Positions 18,352 through 30,046 of a stretch of DNA of 64,000 nt are shown one piece after another. The stretch is taken from positions 62,001 to 126,000 of the forward strand of contig NW_020825352.1 of the NCBI RefSeq assembly GCF_003286085.1, in the 5' to 3' direction. Both the position numbers and the translations under genes were made by a program. Within the stretch, counting starts at the first letter, position 1. Each line of letters starts with the position of its first letter. The notes below the pieces were generated by a model. The model worked only from the letters and a program-made list of their open reading frames with translations, did not search any database and was not told where the DNA came from. Source of the DNA: Drosophila persimilis (taxonomy: Eukaryota; Arthropoda; Insecta; Diptera; Drosophilidae).

Positions 18352-20027
18352 TTTTTTTTTTTTTTTTTTTCGATGTAATTAGATGCGCGTGCACGCCTAC
18401 GATGCGCACACTCGCCCGCCAGCTTTGCTACTGGCGGAGTTTATTTCCAGCTTTTCTTATTGCCATAACTTCGGCAATTTACATTTAAGCTTAACTAACA
18501 ACAATAATGTTCTTTTGAATTTTTGCGGGCAATTGACATTAACATTACATTAACATTAACATCTACAGACATGTTTACATTCTATCAGTATTACAGTCTG
18601 GTAGCCCTATTTTGACATTCGCAATTATTGGCGTACATTTATACAAACAAAGAGATGAGTATTTGGACAAATTGCAACATTAATGACATTTATAGACTAA
18701 TTTAATTCTATTTATTTTCTATTTCAGGTACTGGAGGATCATCGTCGTCGTCTGGAGCAGTGTGGATGGCACAGGGCGCATCCGCCTCAGCGCTGGATGT
18801 GCACGTGTATGTGATGCTGCAGATAACGCATCTGCGGCATCGGAATTGGCAGAGGCTGGATCCAGGAGTTGGCGTGGATGGTGTTTGGCGAGCGACTCTG
18901 GTCCGGCCGCCCACGTTGCTTCTGCCTGGAGAAATGGGGATTGACACTGGTCCGGCCAATCGGGGTGCGATGACCAGTGGAAATGGCCGCAGTGAAGATG
19001 GACGCAAATGAATGCGGATTGGCTGCATCCGAGTGGCTGCTGGTCCGGCCACCCCGGATGCACTGTCGATGAAGATGGAGATGGAGCGCTGGCCATTGTC
19101 GTCTGTATTGGCTGGCCTCGTCGTTGGATTGCCGCTGCTGTTTTGTGATGGTGGTGGCGTGACGTCACGGCCATCGGTTGACGGCAGCGTTGTCGGAGGG
19201 GCGTCCAAATTGGGCCCAACTTGCAACAAAATGTTGCGGTTGGTGGCGAGGTAGGTACTGGAGAGGCTGATCTGTGAGTGTATTGACAGGTAAGTGTGAT
19301 TAGTAAAAGTATTGGCTATTTTGTGTTGATGCGTGAATTGATGTTTTTTCTTCTTTTTAGCGGCAGTCTGGATGTTGATGGCGACGGCGATAGGGGCCTC
19401 AATTTCGCCCATTTTGCAGGAATTGGATGTCGAATTTAGTGTGGCAACTGCTGAAGAGGCAGCTCTATCGGAGGCGTGGCAGGTACGTATGTTTTGAGTG
19501 AGTTTGGACCATTTTGTGTTGATGTGTGAATTGATGTTTTTACTCCTTTTAGCGGCAGCCTGAGGACTGGATGTTGTTGGCGACCGCGATAGGGCCTTCA
19601 AATTTCGCCCATTTGGCAGAAAGTGGATGGTGAATTTGGTGTGGCAACTGCTGGAGAGGCAGATCTATCGGAGGCGTGGCAGGTACGTATGTTTTGTGTA
19701 TGTTTGGACCATTTTGTGTTGATGTGTATATTGACGTCATTTTGGTTTATTTACAGTGGCTGCTCTGGACCTGTGCGGTGGATTGTCAGGAGCGTCGTCA
19801 ATAAATCCTAAAATGTCGTCCAATTGGCATCAGATGTGTGGTGTTGATGACGGGGCAGCTGCTGGAGGGGCAGATCTGTCGGAGGCGTGGCAGGTACGTG
19901 TGATTATTTTGAGTTTTGTCCATATTGTGTTGATGTGTGTATTGACGTCATTTTGTATTATTTCAGTGGCTGCTCTGGACCTGTGCGGTGGATTGTCAGG
20001 CTGCCTCAGGACCGACTTTTGGGCTCA
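18352..20027 (-). other. E4 3' UTR, four antisense introns
   Basis: Plus-strand intron-like segments at 19290-19360, 19483-19552, 19683-19756 and 19894-19966, with the leading acceptor ending at 18727. A 297-aa minus-strand frame (18708-19601) overlaps the exons. It is built from the same duplicated unit and is probably not a protein. Hairpin at 18416. Confidence 0.75.
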
Positions 20028-23000
20028 TCAAAAGTAGTCAGAGTAGTAGCTATCGTAGTCGTCTAGGATATCCGCTATCTCGTCGTCAACTGAATCGTCG
20101 TCCGTCCACTGGTCGTCGCCATCGTCGCTGAGTGCTTCGCAGTCCATATCAGAGTCCTCCGATACGGCTGCGGCGTCAGGTTGTGTATTGGCGGCGGGTC
20201 TTGTAGGTGTTGGTGCTGCTGCTGGTGCTGCTGCTGGAGTCTGTGTTGGAGGATTGGCCGCTGCTGAGCCACTGCCCTTTGCCTCCGTCAGGCTTGCAAT
20301 TAATGTGGTAAGTTCTTGAAGTCGTTTCTCCAAGTTTTCTATTTTAACTGCATACTCTTTTAGGAGTCCCACACACTTGCCATCGCATTGGATGGCTGGC
20401 TGCTGCTGATGCTGGGGATTTCTCGGCGTCTGGAAACGTTTTGGAGTTGGCTGCACCCGTTGATCGCGCTGGCATTGGCGCCCCTTGGCCTGTGGCTGGG
20501 AATGATGGCCGCGATGCTGGTGCTGCTGCTGGTGCTGCCGACCCAAATTGTGACCGCGCTGCTGCTGTTTTTGTTTATGTTGCTGCTGCTGCTCTTCCCT
20601 TAGATTTTGCTGGAACTTGGCCAAATGGTTTTCGGCCGGATTGGCTTGCGCTCCTCGGCTATACAAGGGCCTGCGGGTGTTGGGCGTTGCTGCTGCAGCT
20701 GGTGTTAATGCTGCTGGTTTGGCCCCTTGTCTGCCGCTTGAATGCTGCTGTTGCTGTTGGTGTTGTGGCCGCTTCTTTTGAGATGACTGCTGTTGCTTGG
20801 GGGCGGGGATATGAGGCTGCTGTTGTTGGGAAGGACGACGACTGCTCGTCGGCTGTTGCCGTTCTGCCGCTCGTGGCTGCTGCTGCTGCTCAGCATTCCC
20901 GGACCGCAACACCCTGCTGTAGGAAGGCCTGCCATTGCCTCTGGTGCCTGTGTTTGCTGTCTGCTGTTGTTGTTGCTGGGATTGGCGACTCGGCTGCTGA
21001 GTTTGAGGACGTTGTTGGTCAGTTGGCTGCTGTGGCTGCTGGCGTTGCTGTTGATACTGCTGCCTCTGCTGCTCACCGATGAGCCGGTTTGCCCTTAGCT
21101 GGCTACGAGCCTTTTTGTAGGCGGCACATCCCTTGTAGCAGCTCACGTGCTTGCCGCTACAGTTGGCGCATTTGGGATCCTCCTGCCTGGGTTTCCTGCA
21201 TGCTGTTGTGGGGTGATCTCCTGCGCATTTCATGCACTTGTATGGCCGTCTGCAGTAGTTTTTTGTGTGCCCAAACTCCTGGCACCGATGGCATTGAGCT
21301 GGATCGCGTGGCTTGGCTTGTCTTACTATGGAGACGCATTGATTGGCCAGGTTTTTAATGTCCAGAATTGCCTCATGGCCGCCATCCGCCTTGGGCTGAA
21401 TTTCAACCTCAAAAATATTTAGAGGCCTCCCATTAAAACGATGTTTGAGTCCTCGGATAAACCGGGTAGTGTATCCGAGCCGTTCCAGCTCCTCCGTTAT
21501 CCAGCTGCTGGGAGTAGTGTGATGTAAATGACGCACTATTACACGATAGCCCCTTTCGCTGCGCGGCTGGTGTGTGTGCAATTGGGTGCTGTCTTCAGCT
21601 AGGGCGTTCTGAATGGCGTTGTAGGTTGTCATGTCGTCGCAGTGGACTCTGAGTCCACTGTTGGCCATCGATTTCGTCGTGAATTTCCCCACGTTCGGAT
21701 TTGTTGTCAATTTGTTAATCAGGGGTACAATTGCAGGCACCAGGGGCAGGAAGATTGTTGGGACCTTGGTGCTGCGTAATGACGGTTGGACGGGCGTTAT
21801 ATTTATACTAATGTTTGGCTGATGTTGCGGCTGATGGTTGTCCGTCTCCATCTGTTGGCTTTCAGCCTCTATCCTTTGGGGCTCCCTATGTTGGACCTCC
21901 GGAACCGGAACCACACTATTTGACGGTGTGCGTATTTGCCCAGCATCTGACTCCATCTGCCGGGTCTCATGATGCAGCCTTTTCGCGAATTGGCTCTTGA
22001 ACATGGGCGTGTCCAGAGTGAGGCAGGTGAAGTCATCGTCATCTGTATCCGTTTCGATCGCCGCGCATCTTCTTTTGAGCGGCGAGCGAAACGAATTTGT
22101 AGTCAATTTATCCTTTGCTATAGGGGTAAGGGGCAGGGGCGAGGGCATTTCATTGGCCAGTAGCGGGGGAACGCTAATTAGCCATTCCTTTACCAGTTGT
22201 GTTCTGGTACTAGGCCTTGTCTGAGTATTATGCTCGTCCGCCTGAGTCAGAGTAGGCAGCAAGCATTTTCTGCTTCTGCTAGTATTATTGCGTTCAGCTG
22301 TCGTCAAACTTTGTTGCTGTTGCTGGTCATTGTTTTTCTTTATGCCGTTTACAGTTTCGGCATAAGTCAATGTGTTTGTTTGTGTTTTGTTATTGGCGTA
22401 GGTCAGGCTAGCTTCGTTCTTGTATGTGTTTGTGTTTTGGTTCGGCGGGAGAGAGCAAGCATCTCTCTTTTTGTCATAAGTGTGTGAGTGCATGTTTGGC
22501 GGCAAACGCTTTGGGGCTTGATGTGACGAGCCTCCGTTTTGATTGTGCGCCGAGGGTTCGGCTGCCGAGAGAGCGCAAGCGTCGCTCTCTCTGATGCTTG
22601 TGTGAGTTGTTTGCTTGTTTTTGTTTTCGCTAATGTTTTGGCGCGAAAACATATGGGCATAACATTTGTTCTTGTTTTGTTTATGTGCACTTAAATGCTC
22701 TTTTGTTAGTGCGAAAGCGCCGCTATTTTTGGAACCCGTTGCACTTTCGCTTGGGGCTATTTTTGTCTGCGTGTTTGTACGTGTATTTGATGGCGGTTTT
22801 TCTTGTATGTTGGCGTCTGTTTTTGGTGGGATTGGCGGGTATTTTCTAACATATATACCCCTGTCCACGAAACGACGCTCGAACTCCAGCACCGTAGCTC
22901 CCAAGGAGCTCAGGGTACTCTCTGGCGAGTCCGTCTCCAACTCAGCCAGATCCGCATCCCCCTCTGAGTCGAACATTGGTTCGAAGAGGGAAGCATTTGC

Positions 23001-23150
23001 GGAGGGGTTCCCTCCCAGGGGCCTGGTCATTATATCGGTAGCACTATTTTGAGTAACGCACTCACCACCCGCTTCGGCTCTTGCCGAGTTGTCCATATCA
23101 TCCATAACATCCATTTTGTTGGTCGTCAGATTTGGAGCAAGTGCGTCCAT
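20028..23150 (-). CDS. gag: Gag (ORF1), 1040 aa, intact
   Basis: Same domain order as E1 Gag and no visible break. Differences: a shorter Gln-rich region just before the LYSRGAQANP motif (LTPAAAATP), a Gln for His change (ARSQLRAN) after the knuckles, and the coiled-coil start GKCVGLLKEY, shared with E3, E6, E9 and E10. Confidence 0.9.
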   Translation of the reverse strand: MDALAPNLTTNKMDVMDDMDNSARAEAGGECVTQNSATDIMTRPLGGNPSANASLFEPMFDSEGDADLAELETDSPESTLSSLGATVLEFERRFVDRGIYVRKYPPIPPKTDANIQEKPPSNTRTNTQTKIAPSESATGSKNSGAFALTKEHLSAHKQNKNKCYAHMFSRQNISENKNKQTTHTSIRESDACALSAAEPSAHNQNGGSSHQAPKRLPPNMHSHTYDKKRDACSLPPNQNTNTYKNEASLTYANNKTQTNTLTYAETVNGIKKNNDQQQQQSLTTAERNNTSRSRKCLLPTLTQADEHNTQTRPSTRTQLVKEWLISVPPLLANEMPSPLPLTPIAKDKLTTNSFRSPLKRRCAAIETDTDDDDFTCLTLDTPMFKSQFAKRLHHETRQMESDAGQIRTPSNSVVPVPEVQHREPQRIEAESQQMETDNHQPQHQPNISINITPVQPSLRSTKVPTIFLPLVPAIVPLINKLTTNPNVGKFTTKSMANSGLRVHCDDMTTYNAIQNALAEDSTQLHTHQPRSERGYRVIVRHLHHTTPSSWITEELERLGYTTRFIRGLKHRFNGRPLNIFEVEIQPKADGGHEAILDIKNLANQCVSIVRQAKPRDPAQCHRCQEFGHTKNYCRRPYKCMKCAGDHPTTACRKPRQEDPKCANCSGKHVSCYKGCAAYKKARSQLRANRLIGEQQRQQYQQQRQQPQQPTDQQRPQTQQPSRQSQQQQQQTANTGTRGNGRPSYSRVLRSGNAEQQQQPRAAERQQPTSSRRPSQQQQPHIPAPKQQQSSQKKRPQHQQQQQHSSGRQGAKPAALTPAAAATPNTRRPLYSRGAQANPAENHLAKFQQNLREEQQQQHKQKQQQRGHNLGRQHQQQHQHRGHHSQPQAKGRQCQRDQRVQPTPKRFQTPRNPQHQQQPAIQCDGKCVGLLKEYAVKIENLEKRLQELTTLIASLTEAKGSGSAAANPPTQTPAAAPAAAPTPTRPAANTQPDAAAVSEDSDMDCEALSDDGDDQWTDDDSVDDEIADILDDYDSYYSDYF

Positions 23151-23375
23151 TTGGTGGCCTGGTCCAGGTACTCAGTAGCTTGCTTTTCCTTCCTCTTTCC
23201 TCAGTTGGGTTTATTGGCTTCACTATTACGGCACGGTTACAGATGATTATATTGCATTATTTGCAATTATTTGGCACATATTGTTTGTTTAGTTTCCATT
23301 TAATTTAGTCCCGGTTGAAACATGTATTTTAATACATTTAAAGTTCCACATAAAACAACAAAAAACACAAGTCAC

Positions 23376-25167
23376 TTTTTTTTTTTTTCGATGTAATTAG
23401 ATGCGCGTGCACGCCTACGATGCGCACACTCGCCCGCCAGCTTTGCTACTGGCGGAGTTTATTTCCAGCTTTTCTTATTACCATAACTTCGGCAATTTAC
23501 ATTTAAGCTTAACTAACAACAATAATGTTCTTTTGAATTTTTGCGGGCAATTGACATTAACATTACATTAACATTAACATCTACAGACATGTTTACATTC
23601 TATCAGTATTACAGTCTGGCAGCCCTATTTTGACATTCGCAATAATCGACGTACATTTATACAAACAGGTGGTCACAAAGAGATAGTATTGAACAAATTG
23701 CAACATTAATGACATTTTTAAACTAATTTAATTCTATTTATTTTCTATTTAAGGTACTGGAGGATCATCATCGTCGTCTGGAGCAGTGTGGATGGCACAG
23801 GGCGCATCCGCCTCAGCGCTGGATGTGCACGTGTATGTGATGCTGCAGATCACGCATCTGCGGCATCGGAATTGACAGAGGCAGGATCCAGGAGTTGGCG
23901 TGAATGGAGATGGAGTTTGAAGAGCGACTCTGGTCCGGCCGCCCACGTTGCTCTACCTGGAGATCTGGGGATTGGCACTGGTCCGGCCAATCGGTGTACG
24001 TTGGCCAGTGGAAATGGCCGCAGTGGAGATGGCCGCATATGAGTGCGGATTGGCTGCATCCGAGTGGCTGCTGGTCCGGCCACCCAGGATGCACTGTCAA
24101 TGTAGATCGAGATGGAGATGGCGTGCTGGCCATTGTCGTCTGTATTGGCTGGCCTCGTCGTTGAATTGCTGCTGCTGTTTTGTGAGATGGCGTGACGTCA
24201 CGGCCATCGGTTGACGGCAGCGTTGTCGGAGGGGCGTCCAAATTGGGCCCAACTTGCAACAAAATGTTGCGGTTGGTGGCGAGGCAGGTACTGGAGAGGC
24301 TGATCTGTGAGTGTATTGACAAGTAAGTGTGATTAGTGGAAGTATTGGCTATTTTGTGTTGATGCGTGAATTGATGTTTTTTTCTTCTTTTAGCGGCAGC
24401 CTGGATGTTGTTGGCGACGACGATAGGGTCTTCAAATTTCGCCCATTTGGCAGGAATTGGATGGCGAAATTGGTGTGGCAGCTGCTGGAGAGGCAGATCT
24501 ATCGGAGGCGTGGCAGGTACGTATGTTTTGTGTATGTTTGGACCATTTTGTGTTGATGCGTGTATTGATGTTTTTTCTCCTTTTAGCGGCGGCCTGTGAC
24601 TGGATGTTGTTGGCGACGGCGAAAGGGCCTTCGAATTTCGCCCATTTGGCAGAAAGTGGATTTGGTGTGGCAACTGCTGGAGAGGCAGCTCTATCGGAGG
24701 CGTGGCAGGTACGTATGTTTTGTGTGTGTTTGGACCATTTTGTGTTGATGTGTGTATTGACGTCATTTTGGTTTGTTTACAGTGGCTGCTCTGGACCTGT
24801 GCGGTGGATTGTCAGGAGCGTCGTCAGTAAATCCCAAAATGTCGTCCAATTGGCATCAGATGTGTGGTGTTGATGACGGGGCAGCTGCTGGAGGGGCAGA
24901 TCTGTCGGAGGCGTGGCAGGTACGTGTGATTATTTTGGGTTTTGTCCATATTGTGTTGATGTGTGTATTGACGTCATTTTGTATTATTTCAGTGGCTGCT
25001 CTGGACCTGTGCGGTGAATTGTCAGGAGCGTCGTCGTGGCATCTGCTGGTGGGGCAGCTATGTCGATGGCGTGTCAGGTGAGTACGTATTGAACATTTTT
25101 CATGATTATGTGAGTTGATGTTTCCATCTGTTTTTAGTGGCTGCCTCAGGACCGACTTTTGGGCTCA
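23376..25167 (-). other. E5 3' UTR, five antisense introns
   Basis: Plus-strand intron-like segments: 24323-24393, 24517-24586, 24709-24782, 24920-24992 and 25078-25137 (60 nt, GTGAGT..TTTTAG). The leading acceptor at 23753 is weakened to tatttaag instead of tatttcag. The last exon (24993-25077) is 85 nt against 138 nt in E8, lost between short gtc repeats. Hairpin at 23434. Confidence 0.75.
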
Positions 25168-28100
25168 TCAAAAGTAGTCAGAGTAGTAGCTATCGTAGTC
25201 GTCTAGGATATCCGCTATCTCGTCGTCAACTGAATCGTCGTCCGTCCACTGGTCGTCGCTGAGTGCTTCGCAGTCCATATCAGAGTCCTCCGATACGGCT
25301 GCGGCGTCAGGTTGTGAATTGGCGGCGGGCCTTGTAGGTGTTGGTGCTGCTTCTGGTGCTGCTGCTGGAGTCTGTGTTGGAGGATTGGCCGCTGCTGAGC
25401 CACTGCCCTTTGCCTCCGTCAGGCTTGCAATTAATGTGGTAAGTTCTTGAAGTCGTTTCTCCAAGTTTTCTATTTTGACGGCGTACTCTTTCAGGATTTC
25501 CACACACTTGCCATCACATTGGATGGCTGGCTGCTGCTGATGCTGGGGATTTCTCGGCGTCTGGAAACGTTTTGGAGTTGGCTGCACCCGTTGATCGCGC
25601 TGGCATTGGCGCCCCTTGGCCTGTGGCTGGGAATGATGGCCGCGATGCTGGTGCTGCTGCTGGTGCTGCCGACCCAAATTGTGTCCGCGCTGCTGCTGTT
25701 TTTGATCTTGTTGCTGCTGCTGCTCTTCCCTTAGCTTTTGCTGGAACTTGGCCAAATGATTTTCGGCCGGATTGGCTTGCGCACCTCGGCTATACAAGGG
25801 CCTGCGGGTGTTGGGCGTTGCTGCTGCTGCTGCAGCTGGTGTTGGTGCTGCTTTGGCCCCCTGTCTGCCGCTTGAGTGCTGCTGTTGTTGTTGGTGTTGA
25901 GGCCGCTTCTTTTGAGATGACTGCTGTTGCTTGGGGGCGGGGATATGAGGCTGCTGTTGTTGGGAAGGACGACGACTGCTCGTCGGCTGTTGCCGTTCTG
26001 CCGCTTGTGGCTGCTGCTGCTGCTCAGCATTCCCGGACCGCAAAACCCTGCTGTAGGAGGGCCTGCCATTGCCTCTGGTGCTTGTGTTTGCTGTCTGCTG
26101 TTGTTGCTGGGATTGGGATTGGCGACTCGGCTGCTGAGTTTGTGGGCGTTGTTGGTCAGTTGGCTGCTGTGGCTGCTGGCGTTGCTGTTGGTACTGCTGC
26201 CTTTGCTGCTCAGCGATGAGCCTGTTTGCCCTTAAATGGCTGCGGGCCTTTTTGTAGGCGGGACAACCCTTGTAGCAGCTCACGTGCTTGCCGCTACAAT
26301 TCGCGCATTTAGGATCCTCCTGCCTGGGTTTCCTGCATGCTGTTGTGGGGTGATCTCCTGCGCATTTCATACACTTGTATGGCCGTCTGCAGTAGTTTTT
26401 TGTATGCCCAAACTCCTGGCACCGATGGCACTGGGCTGGATCGCGTGGCTTGGCTTGTCTTACTATGGAGACGCATTGATTGGCCAGGTTTTTAATGTCC
26501 AGAATTGCCTCATGGCCGCCATCCGCCTTGGGCTGAATTTCAACCTCAAAAATGTTTAGAGGCCTTCCATTAAAACGGTGTTTTAATCCTCGGATAAACC
26601 TCGCAGTAAATCCGAGTCGTTCAAGCTCCTCAGAGATCCAGCTGCTGGGCGTGGTGTGGTGTAAGTGTCGCACTATTACACGATAGCCCCTTTCGCTGCG
26701 CGGCTGGTGTGTGTGCTATTGGGTGCTGTCTTCAGCTAGGGCGTTCTGAATGGCGTTGTATGTTATCAAGTCGTCGCAGTGGACTCTGAGTCCACTGTTG
26801 GCCATCGATTTCGTTGTGAATTTCCCCACATTTGGATTTATTGTCAATTTATTTATCAGGGGTACAATTGCAGGCACCAGGGGCAGGAAGATTGTTGGGA
26901 CCTTGGTGCTGCGTAATGACTGTTGGACGGGAGTTATATTTATACTAATGGCTGGCTGATGTTGCGGCTGATGTTGCGGCTGATGGTTGTCCGTCTCCAT
27001 CTGTTGGCTTTCAGCCTCTATCCTTTGGGGCTCCCTATGTTGGACCACCGGAACCGGAACCACACTATTTGACGGTGTGCGTATTTGCCCAGCATCTGAC
27101 TCCATCTGCCGGGTCTCATGATGCAGCCTTTTCGCGAATTGGCTCTTGAACATGGGCGTGTCCAGAGTGAGGCAGGTGAAGTCATCGTCATCTGTATCCG
27201 TTTCGATCGCCGCGCATCTTCTTTTGAGCGGCGAGCGAAACGAATTTGTAGTCAATTTATCCTTTGCTATAGGGGTAAGGGGCAGGGGCGAGGGCATTTC
27301 ATTGGCCAGTAGCGGGGGAACGCTAATTAGCCATTCCTTTACCAGTTGTGTTCTGGTACTAGGCCTTGTCTGAGTATTATGCTCGTCCGCCTGAGTCAGA
27401 GTAGGCAGCAAGCATTTTCTGCTTCTGCTAGTATTATTGCGTTCAGCTGTCGTCAAACTTTGTTGCTGTTGCTGGTCATTGTTTTTCTTTATGCCGTTTA
27501 CAGTTTCGGCATAAGTCAATGTGTTTGTTTGTGTTTTGTTATTGGCGTAGGTCAGGCTAGCTTCGTTCTTGTATGTGTTTGTGTTTTGGTTCGGCGGGAG
27601 AGAGCAAGCATCTCTCTTTTTGTCATAAGTGTGTGAGTGCATGTTTGGCGGCAAACGCTTTGGGGCTTGATGTGACGAGCCTCCGTTTTGATTGTGCGCC
27701 GAGGGTTCGGCTGCCGAGAGAGCGCAAGCGTCGCTCTCTCTGATGCTTGTGTGAGTTGTTTGCTTGTTTTTGTTTTCGCTAATGTTTTGGCGCGAAAACA
27801 TATGGGCATAACATTTGTTCTTGTTTTGTTTATGTGCACTTAAATGCTCTTTTGTTAGTGCGAAAGCGCCGCTATTTTTGGAACCCGTTGCACTTTCGCT
27901 TGGGGCTATTTTTGTCTGCGTGTTTGTACGTGTATTTGATGGCGGTTTTTCTTGTATGTTGGCGTCTGTTTTTGGTGGGATTGGCGGGTATTTTCTAACA
28001 TATATACCCCTGTCCACGAAACGACGCTCGAACTCCAGCACCGTAGCTCCCAAGGAGCTCAGGGTACTCTCTGGCGAGTCCGTCTCCAACTCAGCCAGAT

Positions 28101-28299
28101 CCGCATCCCCCTCTGAGTCGAACATTGGTTCGAAGAGGGAAGCATTTGCGGAGGGGTTCCCTCCCAGGGGCCTGGTCATTATATCGGTAGCACTATTTTG
28201 AGTAACGCACTCACCACCCGCTTCGGCTCTTGCCGAGTTGTCCATATCATCCATAACATCCATTTTGTTGGTCGTCAGATTTGGAGCAAGTGCGTCCAT
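25168..28299 (-). pseudogene. gag: E5 gag with a single amber codon
   Basis: Open except for TAG at 26716-26718, where the other copies have TTG (Leu). It sits just before the PRE_C2HC-like region, at residue 528. The downstream part stays open in the same frame to 25168, so the mutation is recent. Read-through or reinitiation would be needed for the knuckle half. The C-terminus lacks three residues (GDD) through a 9-nt deletion also found in the adjacent E6. Confidence 0.88.
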
Positions 28300-28524
28300 T
28301 TGGTGGCCTGGTCCAGGTACTCAGTAGCTTGCTTTTCCTTCCTCTTTCCTCAGTTGGGTTTATTGGCTTCACTATTACGGCACGGTTACAGATGATTATA
28401 TTGCATTATTTGCAATTATTTGGCACATATTGTTTGTTTAGTTTCCATTTAATTTAGTCCCGGTTGAAACATGTATTTTAATACATTTAAAGTTCCACAT
28501 AAAACAACAAAAAACACAAGTCAC

Positions 28525-30046
28525 TTTTTTTTTTTTTCGATGTAATTAGATGCGCGTGCACGCCTACGATGCGCACACTCGCCCGCCAGCTTTGCTACTG
28601 GCGGAGTTTATTTCCAGCTTTTCCTATTACCATAACTTCGGCAATTTACATTTAAGCTTAACTTACAACAATGATGTGATTTTTAAAATTGGCGGGCAAT
28701 TGACATTAACATTACATTAACATTAACATCTACAGACATGTTTACATTCTATCAGTATTACAGTCTGGTAGCCCTATTTTGACATTCGCAATAATTGACG
28801 TACATTTATACAAACAAAGAGATAAGTATTGAACAGATTGCAACATTAATGATATTTATAGACTAATTTAATTCTATTTATTTTCTATTTCAGGTACTGG
28901 AGGATCATCGTCGTCGTCTGGAGCAGAGTGGATGGCACAGGGCGCATCCGCCTCAGCGCTGGATGTGCACGTGTGTGTGATGCAGCAGATCACGCATCTG
29001 CAGCATCAGAATTGGCAGAGGCAGAATCCAGGAGTTGGCGTGGATGGTGATGGTGTTTGACGAGCGACTCTGGTCCGGCCGCCCACGTTGCTTCTGCCTG
29101 GAGAAATGGGGATTGACACTGGTCCGGCCAATCGGGGTGCGATGACCAGTGGAAATGGCCGCAGTGGAGATGGCCGCATATGAGTGCGGATTGGCTGCAT
29201 CCGAGTGGCTCTGGTCCGGCCACCCAGGATGCACTGTCGATGTAGATGGAGATGGAGATGGCGCGCTGGCCATTGGTGTCTGTATTGGCTGGCCTCGTCG
29301 TTGGATTGCTGCTGCTGTTTTGTGATGATGGCGTGACGTCACGGCCATCGGTTGACGGCAGCGTTGTTGGAGGGGCGTCCAAATTGGGCCCAACTTGCAA
29401 CAAAATGTTGCGGTTGGTGGCGAGGCAGGTACTGGAGAGGCTGATCTGTGAGTGTATTGAAGGTAAGTGTGATTAGTAGAAGTAATGGCTATTTTGTGTT
29501 GATGCGTGAATTGATGTTTTTTTTCTTCTTTTAGCGGCAGTCTGGATGTTGATGGCGACGACGATAGGGGCCTCAAATTTCGCCCATTTGGCAGGAATTG
29601 GATGGCGAATTTGGTGTGGCACCTGCTGGAGAGGCAGCTCTACCGGAGGCGTGGCAGGTACATATGTTTTGAAAGAGGCAGCTCTATCGGAGGCGTGGCA
29701 GGTACGTATGTTTTGTGTGTATTTGGACCATTTTGTGTTGATGTGTGTATTGACGTCATTTTGGTTTGTTTACAGTGGCTGCTCTGGACCTGTGCGGTGG
29801 ATTGTCAGGAGCGTCGTCAATAGATCCAAAAATGTCGTCCAATTGGCATCAGATGTGTGGTGTTGATGACGGGGCAGCTGCTGGAGGGGCAGATCTGTCG
29901 GAGGCGTGGCAGGTACGTGTGATTATTTTGAGTTTTGTCCATATTTTGTTGGTATGCGAATTGACGTCATTTTGTTTTATTTCAGTGGCTGCTCTGGACC
30001 TGTGCGGTGGATTGTCAGGCTGCCTCAGGACCGACTTTTGGGCTCA
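28525..30046 (-). other. E6 3' UTR, three antisense introns and a partly duplicated donor
   Basis: Plus-strand intron-like segments: 29463-29534, 29702-29775 and 29913-29985. A second donor (GTACAT at 29658) lies 44 nt before the GTACGT donor at 29702. The bases between are a remnant of a collapsed exon-intron unit, so the exon could end at either site. Leading acceptor as in E1. Hairpin at 28583. Confidence 0.72.

Larger units (their letters stand above)
18352..23375 (-). mobile_element. E4: full-length HeT-A-like element
   Basis: 5' UTR 23151-23375, gag 20028-23150 (open), 3' UTR 18352-20027. The oligo(A) tail has 19 bases, longer than most neighbours. The 3' UTR is nearly the same as that of E9, but the central gag allele (TKIAPSES..GSK) is the other type, so E4 and E9 are mosaics of different parts. 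Confidence 0.9.
23376..28524 (-). mobile_element. E5: full-length HeT-A-like element
   Basis: 5' UTR 28300-28524, gag 25168-28299 (one nonsense codon), 3' UTR 23376-25167, tail of 13 A. E5, E8 and E11 form one close subfamily with five antisense introns. E5 differs from them by a ~53-nt deletion in the last antisense exon (around 25035) and by the amber codon in gag. Confidence 0.9.

Noticed and set aside
23813..24766. Minus-strand frames of 207-317 aa in the 3' UTRs (for example 1160-1783, 18708-19601, 23813-24766)
   Set aside because: They are low in complexity, differ in length and frame between subfamilies, and follow the duplicated units and the antisense introns; no domain or conserved start is seen.
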